Assembly (NCBI GenBank): GCA_004009845.1
Contig: RMBW01000010.1
Location: forward strand, 186,001-250,000
Direction: 5' to 3'
Source: Davidsoniella eucalypti
Lineage: Eukaryota; Ascomycota; Sordariomycetes; Microascales; Ceratocystidaceae
Length of the DNA: 64,000 nucleotides
A model generated the notes under the pieces. The model was given only the letters and a program-made list of their open reading frames with translations. It made no database searches and was not told the origin of the DNA. The position numbers and the translations under genes were made by a program. Of the stretch, positions 47,645-56,862 are shown in pieces; position 1 is the first letter of the stretch; each line of letters starts with the position of its first letter.

Positions 47645-50600
47645 ATGGCTTCCAACGGTTCCTTTGATGATTCCGACGCTGCGGCCCATCTGGCCCAGAG
47701 TCACGCTGCTGCTATGGAGGGTGTCTCTTTCAATGAGACCCCCGAAGACGTGGCCCATGTTGTGAAGTTAGCCTCCAACCTGGACCTCTCTAACGACGCT
47801 GCCTTCCCTTCTCTCGGAGTTGGCAAGGCTGTGATCACTCCTACTTGGGGCTCTAGCACTCCTAATGGCGAGTCTGAGCCCACTGCTGTGGAGGCTGTCT
47901 CTCAGCCTGTCATTCCCGCTGTTAATATACCTGGACAGTGCCTGGAATCGGTCACTCTTTGTCCTGAGGACGTCCTCCCCCGTGACAAGCTGCGCCGTCC
48001 TATTCCCGATGTGATCAAGGATATCAACCGCAAGTCGCGTGTCAACATCACCATGTCGTCTCTTGGTGGTGGCAAGACTCGCTTTGATGCTACTGGCCCT
48101 CAGGATGTAGCCCAGCAAGCTCTCAAGGACCTAGTCCAGCAAATTGGCGCCAAGGTATGTCTAGACACGTGAATTCCGTCATTGATGTTCCCGGCCTTAA
48201 TAATTGTAAACTAACTTTTTCTTCCTCCTCTAGACAACTGTCACTGTTGCTATTCCTCACGCTGTACGGGCTCTGATCATTGGCAAGCAGGGTGCCACTG
48301 TCAAGGCTCTTGAAGATAAGACTGGTGCTCGCATCACCTTCCCTAGGCCTGCCGAGGGTGCTGCCCCCGACAGCGATGATGCTGATATCAATGTGTCAAT
48401 CGAAGGAAACACTGTTTCCGCTGCTCTCGCTAAGAGCGAGATCCTCAAGATTGTCAAGGAACGTGGCGCTAAGACTAGCACCAAGCTTCGGGATATCCCA
48501 GTCATGTTCTACCCTTTCATTGCTGGTCCCCAGAACACTTCTGCGGCTACCCTGGAGCACAGCTACAACATCCAGGTTTATGTGCCTTCACTTACTGCCT
48601 CTATGGCTGTCAATGGCAGCTATGAATCACCATGTGAAGAGGCTGCTATTCAGTTGATTGGTGATCGCACTGCCGTTCAGACTGTCAAGGCTGCTATCGA
48701 GAAACGCATCGAGTTCCTCCGTAAAGAATTGAAGACTCACCAGTGCTATATCGAGCGTGGCCGTCAACAAGCCATCCTTGGAAATACTCGTGATTTGGAG
48801 TCTTTCTACGCTGAAACCAACTGCTATGCTCTGCCCGCGTCTGCTAATTCTGATGACGTCGTCAACATCGTTGGCCCTAGCAATTTCATCAAGGCTGCTA
48901 CTCAGAAGTTCGAGGAGATGGCTATGGCTGTCCAGAGCTCGTCGATTGATATTAGCCGTATCCATCGCGATGCCCGCAACGATGCTGGAGCTTATGCATA
49001 TGGTATTACCTCTTACCTGGTCCAGAGGAAGGTCGTCCGCGACCTGGAAATGACATACGAGGCCTCCATCTTTACTCCTACCAGAGATAACGCCACTGCC
49101 CCGTGGCAGCTGTACATCAACGATGCTTCCAAGGTTATTCCTGCCCGCAGTGAAATTACTAGTATTGTGACTGGTTACCCCCCTAGCAGAATTTCCACTG
49201 TTTCCGTGAACTCCTTCTTCCACTCCCACCTCCAGAAGAACGTTGCTGGTCGTATTCGCGAGGAATTTGGTGTTTATATTGGTGTGTCCGAACCGTCCGA
49301 GGAAAGTGATTCGATTCTTCTGGTCTACGAGTCATCTCTTCCTGAATCGACTCCCTTCGAAGTTTCTCGCGTAGCCCCCTCTGCCGATGAAGTTAAGCAG
49401 TTCCGGATGTCTCTTGCTGCCGCCAAGTCCTACATTGAGGATCTAATTTCTAAGCAAGAGGAAATCATCACTGTCGCCATGGAAATCCCTGTCAAGTACC
49501 ACGATCGTCTTCGTCGCTTCATCAAGAAGGAGCAGCTATCTAAGGTTTCCGAGGATACATTCCCCATTCGTGTGTCTAACTCTACTACTCGCGTCGCTCT
49601 TCGCGGTCCCGCTAGTACTGTGAATGCTCTGGGTTCGAAAATCAAGGAGTTCATCATTCAGGAGCAAAAGGATGACTTGGAACGTGGATTCACACTCACT
49701 TTCGATTTCCCTCAGAAGTTTGCCAATCATCTGATCGGAAAGGGGGGTTCTAACATCCGTGAACTTCGTGATCGTTTTGATGTCGAGATCCAGGTTCAAG
49801 ATGGCAAGGTAGAGCTCAAGGGTCCCAAGGCCAAGGCCGAGACTGCCAAATCTCACATCCTATCCGTCGCTCGCACTCTGGCTGATGAGACCACCCACGT
49901 GCTTAAGATTGAGCCCAAGTTCCACCGCGAACTTATCGGCACTCAGGGTTCGACTATCAACCGTCTCCAGACCCGTTACAAGGTTCACATCTTCTTCCCA
50001 CGTGTGGCCAAGCAATCTGACTCTGCTAGTGACTCCGGCGCTAGTGCTGAAGCTGCAGTTGAGACTAGCAAGCCTCGCCGCCAACAAGGTCCTGATGAGG
50101 TTTTGATCCGCGGCCCCAAGAAGGGTGCTGATGAGGCCCGTGATGAGATCTTTTCTCTGTTCCAATACCTCAAGGAAAATTCGTTCACTGCTACCGTCGT
50201 GGTGAAGCAGAAGCAAGTCCCATCTATTATTGGTCAAGCTGGAGCTGCTCTGGAGCAACTTCGCCAGGCTACGGGTGCCAGAATTGACATCCCTGCTGCC
50301 CGTGATACCGAGGAAGTCGAGATCACCATCAAGGGTACTAAGACTCAAGTTCAGGCTGCCGAGAAGGCTCTGAAGGAGCAGCGTGCTGTTTTCGACGATA
50401 CCGTTGTGAAGACCATCGATGTCGACCGCAAGCACCACAAGAACCTGATCGGTGCTGGTGGTTCCGGTATCCGTGACCTTGTCCAGGCTGCTGGCGGTAC
50501 TACTGAACGTCGTGACCTAGCTCGTGCTATCCAGTTCCCCAAGCAGGACTCCGACGAAAGCACCACTATCAAGCTTGAGGGTCGTACTGATGTTGTGGAG

Positions 50601-51413
50601 AAGCTTATTGCCGCTATCACGGCCAAGGTTGCCGAGTGGGATAGCCAGGTTACTGAGGTGATCGACGTTCCCATTGATCAGCACCGCTCTCTAATTGGCC
50701 GTGGTGGTGATGTCAAGCGTGCCATCGAAGCCAAGTTCTCTGTCAACATTGATATTCCTCGCCAGGGTGATGGAAAGACTGACGTCAAGGTGACTGGCCG
50801 TGCGGAGAATGTCCAGGAAGCTCTAGCTCACATCGCTACTCTCATCAAAGAGCAGGAGGGTGAGACTGTTATGGTTCCCCGTAACATGCATCACGCTATC
50901 TCTAACGGAGGCCAGTTCTTCCGCCGTCTCCGTAGTGATGGCGTTCGTGTCGACCATGCTGGCCAGAACATTCCTACTAAGCCCGAGGCTACGCGGTCTA
51001 ACGGTGGTGCTCTGCCCCTGATCACTGACGACGCTGCTGACGCTGCCACTGCTTACTCGTGGACGACCGTCCAGACCGAATCCACTGAGGAAGGTGAAAT
51101 CCCATGGATTCTGCGTGGCTCAGCTGAAAGCATTGCCAAGGCTAAGAAGGCTATCCAGAATGCTCTGGACCAAGCCCAGAGCAGTGACACTACTGCCTAC
51201 CTGACCCTGGCCGAGAGCAAGAACCATCGATTCATTATTGGACCTGGTGGTTCCAAGGTCAACTCGATCCGCTCGGAGAGTGGCTGCAAGATCAACGTTC
51301 CCCAGCCCAATGCTGAGGACCAGGCTATCGAGATTGTTGGTTCTGCCTCTGGTGTTGAGACCGCCCGCACTCTCATTCTCGAGGCTGTTGAGGAGGGTGT
51401 CTCGAAGATCTAA
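47645..51413 (+). CDS. SCP160: Multi-KH-domain RNA-binding protein Scp160/vigilin
   Basis: Two exons (47645-48154, 48234-51413; 79-nt intron with CTAAC branch and TAG acceptor) give 1229 residues, close to yeast Scp160. Tandem KH domains are visible from their GxxG loops: GKQG (187), GKGG (672), GTQG (739), GQAG (837), GAGG (910), GRGG (992) and GPGG (1173). Between residues 250 and 660 and near 1050 lie divergent repeats lacking the loop. Vigilin-type proteins bind many mRNAs, associate with polysomes and the ER, and influence translation efficiency and ploidy. Coding sequence is GC-rich with a preference for C-ending codons, as expected for a highly expressed gene. The start ATG has a CACAATGGCT context. 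Confidence 0.94.
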
Positions 51414-52222
51414 GTGTTAGATTATATCTCATTGTTTCTTTTCTATAGGGGTATATGGCGCATTGGTTTCCAAAATTGGGAATGGGCTATCTACGGCACA
51501 TTTCTTAATAAAGTCTTAGGGTTCCAGCTGGACATTAGCATATGTTGTGAATTCTGATTGTTAAATTGGATGATACTTTCGGTATGCTATGGCTTTTTGG
51601 GTGTTAAGCATTGCATTTGGGATATTCAGTATTTATTATGGTTATAATTTTGGGCTTTTATTCTTGGTTTGTTTTTTTCTATATTCTTTGGCATACATTT
51701 CATCATCTTTGTAGCGTCTGTGTCATAATCTTTCTGCTGCTTTTTTTGCCTCGATTTCCTTTGGCAATTTGGAGCAAGTACTACCAACATAATTTCCATT
51801 TTAAACTTACTTGTCGTGATAGATCACATATCAATTCGATCGATTAATGCTGTGACCACGCTATAGCTCAGCTTACAGTCACTACGTCGTAGCCAAGTAG
51901 CAGCAACAAGAGCTTATCATTCATTCTTGTAGAGTAATATGCCATAAACGGCCATATATCCATGTATTATAAATTAAAGTTCATGGGTATCAGGCTTCAT
52001 ATTAATTACGCTCTTCATATGAATACTTGAGCGAAATGTTCAGTAGAATGAATGCTTAGTTTGTATTTCAATATTATGATAAGTCGATCGTGTTGTGCTA
52101 CGCGAAGCACACAGTCTATCCAAACCTGGGTTGATAACTGCGATGTACATATTCGCTTAAAGGCAGTTCAACGACTAGCGAGCCATACCAAACAAGGCTG
52201 TTCTCATATATAAAACCTCGGC
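51414..52222. other. Spacer between the convergent SCP160 and alcohol dehydrogenase genes
   Basis: T-rich 3' UTR-like sequence after SCP160, with no gene seen. The last part (52207-52222) is the ADH 3' UTR and is duplicated near 54.5 kb. Confidence 0.45.
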
Positions 52223-53620
52223 CTATTTGAACTGCTTATCAAAGTCGACCAGAGTTGTTCTGTAGCGAACCGTTCCGTCACGGAGACGAGAGACTAGATG
52301 TAGTCCAGGGCTGTTAGTATTTCAATACCGAAATTATATAGCAAAAAAAGGGAGGAAAAGAAAGCTTACGAGCTTTGCCAACATTCTCGGCGCTCATAGG
52401 CAACGTCTCGACCCAAGTCTTGACGCCCTTATCAACAGCCAACTGCAGCATCTCGATCATCTCCTTACGCGAGCCAAGATGGCTAGATCCGATGAAGCAG
52501 CCATTAGGAAGCATATCCTGCGGTCTAATCTTCCAGCCATCATCACCGCCGGGCAAGCCGATGGAGATGAACTTGGTGTTAACCTTGAGTAGGCCGAGGT
52601 ACTTGCCCAGCTCGAGGGAGAATGCGTTAGCGGTCGATACGATTAGGTCGAAGCTGCGCTTGTGTGGCTCGTCCCAGTCTGGGGCACTGGTCACGATGAC
52701 GCCGTCGGCACCCATAGCGAGAGCGTCGTCTTTCTTGCTTGCTGAGTGAGAGAGCGCATAAACTTCGGCGCCAAGGGCTTTCGCGAACTGGATGCCAAAG
52801 TGGCCCAGGCCACCTCTACAATACAAAAAAGCATGCCCGGTTAGTGTACTCTAGATCGACCTTAAATGCTTTTTTTTTTTGGGGGGGGGGGGGGGGTCGA
52901 CTTACATGCCGACGATTCCAATCTTCTTCCCGGGTCCGGCTCCGTTCCGACGTAGAGGGGAATACGCTGTGATGCCCGCACAAAGCATGGGAGCCGCCGC
53001 GGACGTTTCTAGGGCGGCAGGAATAGGGAAGGTGTAAAACTCGTGGGCGCGAATATGCGATGAGTAGCCGCCCTGCGAGAGTGTCCCGTCCTTGTATTCG
53101 GCGCCGTACGTGTCGATCCATTGGGCGCAGTATGTTTCGTTGTCGTTCTTGCAGTCGGCACACTCCATGCACGAGAGAACTTGCGCGCCAACGCCGACAC
53201 GGTCGCCTACCTTCACCGAGGTTACCTTGTGACCCACCTTGATCGCCGTGCCGATGATCTCTATGACAACGAGAAAGTTTGGTTAGTTAGTTCTGTGTTT
53301 CTGTATCATGGCAGGCCCAGTTGGGCCTTTGGAGAAACTCACCATGGCCGGGTATGATTGGCCACTTGTCGTTGCCCCAGCCTCCGTCGGCCGTGTGTAG
53401 ATCAGAGCCACAGACACCACAGGCTGTGATCTTGATATCGATATCGAACTCGCCAAACGGCTTCGGCTTGAACTGTTGACGGGGTAAAGGGTTAGTTACG
53501 GACTTGATTCCCGAACTCTCATGTTTCTGGCTAGGTGGAAAGACTCGCTTCATAAGGCACCGGCTGGGTGAGCTTTTCGGGAGCCGTGATGGCAAAACCA
53601 GTGAAAGTCTCGGGATACAT
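52223..53620 (-). CDS. Zinc-dependent alcohol dehydrogenase, ADH6/cinnamyl-alcohol type
   Basis: Five exons (53620-53549, 53472-53343, 53260-52906, 52815-52370, 52293-52223) encode 357 residues, the normal family length. Catalytic zinc ligands are Cys45 in ACGVCGSDLH and the GHE motif (about 66-68). The structural zinc site is the four-cysteine stretch SCMECADCKNDNETYC. The dinucleotide fold has GIVGIGGLGHFGIQFAKALG, created across the third intron. The protein ends VRYRTTLVDFDKQFK. Family members reduce aliphatic and aromatic aldehydes with NADPH in the cytosol. The first intron appears to use a GC donor (GCGAGT at 53548). It is the only choice I found that restores PVPYE followed by FKPKPFGEFD. 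The third intron contains a C16A11 tract on the coding strand. A damaged partial copy lies 2 kb away. Confidence 0.92.
52870..52896. repeat. T11G16 homopolymer tract inside an ADH intron
   Basis: Eleven T followed by sixteen G on the plus strand. On the coding strand it is C16A11 starting 9 nt after the GTAAGT donor. Such tracts are prone to length change and to sequencing error. Confidence 0.8.
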
Positions 53621-53751
53621 GGTAAAAATTGATAGCACGCGAGCTTGTATATATGTAGAAACAAAAGTGGTTATCTTTTTTTCAAGAAACTGGCGAGAAT
53701 TAACGAATTCCGGTGTGACATCGAGCTACGATTGAGGGACGAGCTGCCGTG

Positions 53752-53757
53752 TTTATA
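53752..53757 (-). promoter_or_regulatory. Candidate TATA box of the alcohol dehydrogenase gene
   Basis: TATAAA on the minus strand within GAATATAAACAC, about 135 bp upstream of the ATG. Position and sequence fit a fungal core promoter; not otherwise tested. Confidence 0.35.
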
Positions 53758-53877
53758 TTCTATCCTGCCCGCGTTTCCGACGCTTCCCGAAATGGTTGAC
53801 CGCCGGTTTTTTTGCCTTTCTCAGCTTCTCCGATTCCTCTCATGTATAGGCCCAGCATTTCCGAACACGTCGCAGGT

Positions 53878-53900
53878 CTCCACCGTTTTTAACGGTGGAG
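53878..53900. repeat. Perfect 10-bp inverted repeat in the ADH upstream region
   Basis: Arms CTCCACCGTT and AACGGTGGAG are separated by TTT, about 260 bp upstream of the ADH start. It could be a palindromic binding site for a dimeric (for example Zn2Cys6) regulator, or a hairpin. Confidence 0.5.
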
Positions 53901-54344
53901 AGGGCGAGCCGTGTTTTGTAACTTGGCGGCAAAGTATCGGTACATGTAGTTGTAGCCACTAGGAACTCACAACGCCGATACTTTTTATGCAAGTGAACCG
54001 CCCTTCTAAATCATGCTACGTTCCATCAACAAGATTAGCTACGCCCCCGCTTTGAAGATGAGCGAAACTAGCAAGAGCCAGGGAAAACTTTAGAAAAGAA
54101 AGGCATGTTGAAGCCCCAAGAACTCACATCTATCAGTCGCTCCGGATGTGTTTCTGGTTACGTTTTGCTCTGACTTTAAATTGCTTTATTATAAGGCCTT
54201 TTTTTCAATGGAAATCGGCTATTCTGCTCATACATGTTTTACCAAAATAAGATTTGATCAAACATTGTTTGCCTATACAATAACCTGGCAACAAATGTAG
54301 TTTACTTATCCATTGAAAAAAAGTCATGAAAGAACATTGGATGG

Positions 54345-54548
54345 AGGTATACAGACAACAAACAGAAGAACAATCAATTGGTTACGATGATGGTGCGGTA
54401 GTTATCAAGCTTGGTCGTGAGGAACCTGCTGTGTCTATGGAACTCACACAAGCGCAGCTTTAACCTAACCGTATCAACCGCTAACGCATTCTCCCTCGAA
54501 CTGGGCAAGTTATATAAAACCTCGGCCTATTTGAACTAGTGATCAAAG
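54345..54548 (+). pseudogene. Rearranged fragment of an alcohol dehydrogenase copy
   Basis: 54445-54510 matches the coding strand of ADH exon 4 (the region of VSTANAFSLELGK) with only five differences, all transitions. Weaker similarity reaches back to about 54345. The next 38 bases (54511-54548) match the opposite strand of the ADH 3' end (52207-52244) with three differences. The relic therefore joins a sense exon-4 piece to an inverted 3' terminal piece. It has no intact reading frame. Confidence 0.75.
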
Positions 54549-54581
54549 CATCAAAACATCCCAAGTTGAAGCCAAAAAAAA

Positions 54582-54863
54582 ATGGACAATGGATTGATTC
54601 TCATTGAGGCTACATGTACTGGTATTCTCTGCACTATGAGTTTTGCCAGGTTCATCACTGATATCTACGGCCACAATTTGTACGTACGGTATTCTTGACT
54701 CAAGTCATTGAATGGACTATAAGTAACATGACTATCATAGTTAACTTGTCTTACCAGTACATATAGTCTCAATAGCCCAAGATTTATTCTTTTGTGGCAG
54801 ACTGTTTTGCACAACATGGTTCGTAAATGGAAATGGGAGAAGATTGAAAAGTTGGCCAAGTAA
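54582..54863 (+). CDS. Possible small spliced ORF (67 residues), weak
   Basis: An ATG at 54582 opens 32 codons (MDNGLILIEATCTGILC...) to a GTACGT donor at 54680. A CAG acceptor at 54757 restores frame for 34 more codons ending KLAK and TAA. The intron would be 78 nt. The TATATAAA that would serve as its promoter is actually part of the ADH-derived fragment. A GTAAGT overlapping the end of the last Lys codon could be another donor, so the model may continue. No family recognised and chance splicing is possible. Confidence 0.2.
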
Positions 54864-55629
54864 GTGGCTTTGGCTTCATCAGAGATTAGTTGTTGAGTTT
54901 TAAGAGGCTACGGGCTAAGGAATAAAAGAAATAGATAAGAAAAACAGTAACTTTTAAAAAATATTAAATCAAGCCAAACGAGCCAAAAGTGGAAAGAAAT
55001 AGAAAACCAGCCCAAAAGGGAAACAAATGCTTTAAAATTCAAGGCTAATCAATTAGAAGAGGCATGTTAAATTCCATCAGGCCAACTAAACAACACCAAA
55101 TTTTTTATCAAAACTTACGGTAATTTGAATCACGTGGAACACTCACAGGGAGAAGACTTAGTGGAAAGTTTGAACGAAGTCTTCTCGATCTCAGCATATG
55201 TCATTCATTCATACTGGTTCAAAACACATCACAAAATATTCAAAGCAACAAAGTTTGAGACATGTCAACAAGACATATATATGCGTCATCTATTGATAGT
55301 ACTCAGAAGAAAGAAAAAGACATTGTAAACCGGCTCCGTCCTTGGAACCCCCCAGCAAACAATAACTAGCTTCTACTAATGGAAGCAAATTGCCCTCGAT
55401 ATTTGCGCATTCAAAAAGAAAATGTATCGTGAAAGAAAGGTAAAAGAAAAACATAGCTCATTAGTGAGCGTCATATGCATGATGCGTGCGGTTGCATCGC
55501 GGTATTCAGAAAAAAAACAAATAGAAAGAAAGTAGCCTTTGGATGAGAAATGTCATCTAGCCACAAATGTCTTCATCATGGGCGATGAAAACAGAAAGCC
55601 ACATCGTACAACACCACTAAGCGACAAGC
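54864..55629. other. AT-rich spacer downstream of the short-chain dehydrogenase
   Basis: No gene is seen; the ORF at 55125-55328 has no recognisable features. The right part is the 3' UTR of the minus-strand dehydrogenase. Confidence 0.4.
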
Positions 55630-56862
55630 TTAGTAGCAAGTGTAACCACCGTCAATAAGGACGTTGGAGCCAGTCATGAAGGCAGAGGAGTCAGATGACA
55701 GGAAGACGCAAAGACCGTTCAGGTCGTTCACGGCACCTAGACGGGCCTGGGGGGTCAGGCTCTTCCAGATCTTCTTCTGGGCATCCAGGGCGGGGACACG
55801 GTTAAGGGCGGTATCCATGTAACCGGGTGAAATGCAGTTAACACGGATATCATACTTGGCCCATTCAGCAGCCAAGGACTTGCCTAGCTGAACAACACCA
55901 GCCTTTGAAGCATTGTAGCAGCACTGCTCTTGGGGGTAGTTGACAATGCTTCCGGACATGGAAGCAACAAGAACAATGCTACCAGGCTTGCCAGCGGCGA
56001 TCATGGCACGACCAACAGACTGGGACATCAGGAAGGAACCGTTAAGGTTGATGTCAATGAGGCGACGGAACATGGCAGGATCGTAGGTTTCTGCCTTGAT
56101 GTTGGAACTACAGATCTTGTTAGTCTTGAAAGATGACCTGAATGTGTCAAGAAAACGACTTACTCAGCAATACCAGCAGAGTTGACCAGGACATCAGGAG
56201 CACCAAACTGCTCAACGACGGCATCGACAGCGGCATTGATAGCAGCACCATCACGAACATCGACCTTGAAGAAGGTGACGGGAAGAGAGGTCTTGTTGTG
56301 AAGTTCCTGAGCAGCCTCATCACCAAGCTCCTGGTTGGCATCGAAAAGGATGATAGCGCGAGCACCAGCTTCAGCACAGGCGCGAGCCATGCTGTTACCT
56401 AGACCACGAGCACCACTACTTTTAATTAGTACCATGTATATATATAGATAAATGCTCATAGTAAGACGAAATAAAAACTTACCCAGTGATGATGACGACC
56501 TTGCCCATGAGAGACATGGACTTCATGGTCTTGGGAAGAGCATCGTACTGCTCTTGGGAGAGAGGAGTGACATCTTCACTCTCAGCAGATGGGACAGGAG
56601 AGCTAGTGTGAGCACCGGTAGCCTTCACAGGAATGGTGAAGTGATCGGATGCAACTGAGTTGCCCTGAGCATCAGGCGCATACACTGATACAGGGACTTC
56701 CTTCTCGCGGACAATCTCCTGCTTAGCACCAGTGACCTTGACTCCGAGGGTCTTTCCGGAAGTGAAAGACCGGGCACCAATGGGAGAAGAGAAAGCTTGG
56801 GCGGGACGAATAGCACGGGTGGCTAGACGAGCTAGGTTGGTTGAAGCAATGCGGGAGGCCAT
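55630..56862 (-). CDS. Short-chain dehydrogenase/reductase (sorbose reductase/mannitol dehydrogenase-like) with N-terminal extension
   Basis: Three exons (56862-56483, 56418-56164, 56107-55630; introns 64 and 56 nt) give 370 residues. The first 120 or so are an extension before the Rossmann fold. They begin with a basic, Ser/Ala-rich stretch (MASRIASTNLARLATRAIRP...RSFTSG) that resembles a mitochondrial presequence. The SDR core has the cofactor loop TGSGARGLG (from about 126), DVLVNSAG, the catalytic Ser in VASMSGSIVN and the YxxxK pair in CCYNASKAGVVQLGKS. It ends GSNVLIDGGYTCY. Classical SDRs of this group interconvert polyols and ketoses with NAD(P)H. Presequence-bearing forms occur in ascomycetes. 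The substrate cannot be assigned. Confidence 0.88.
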
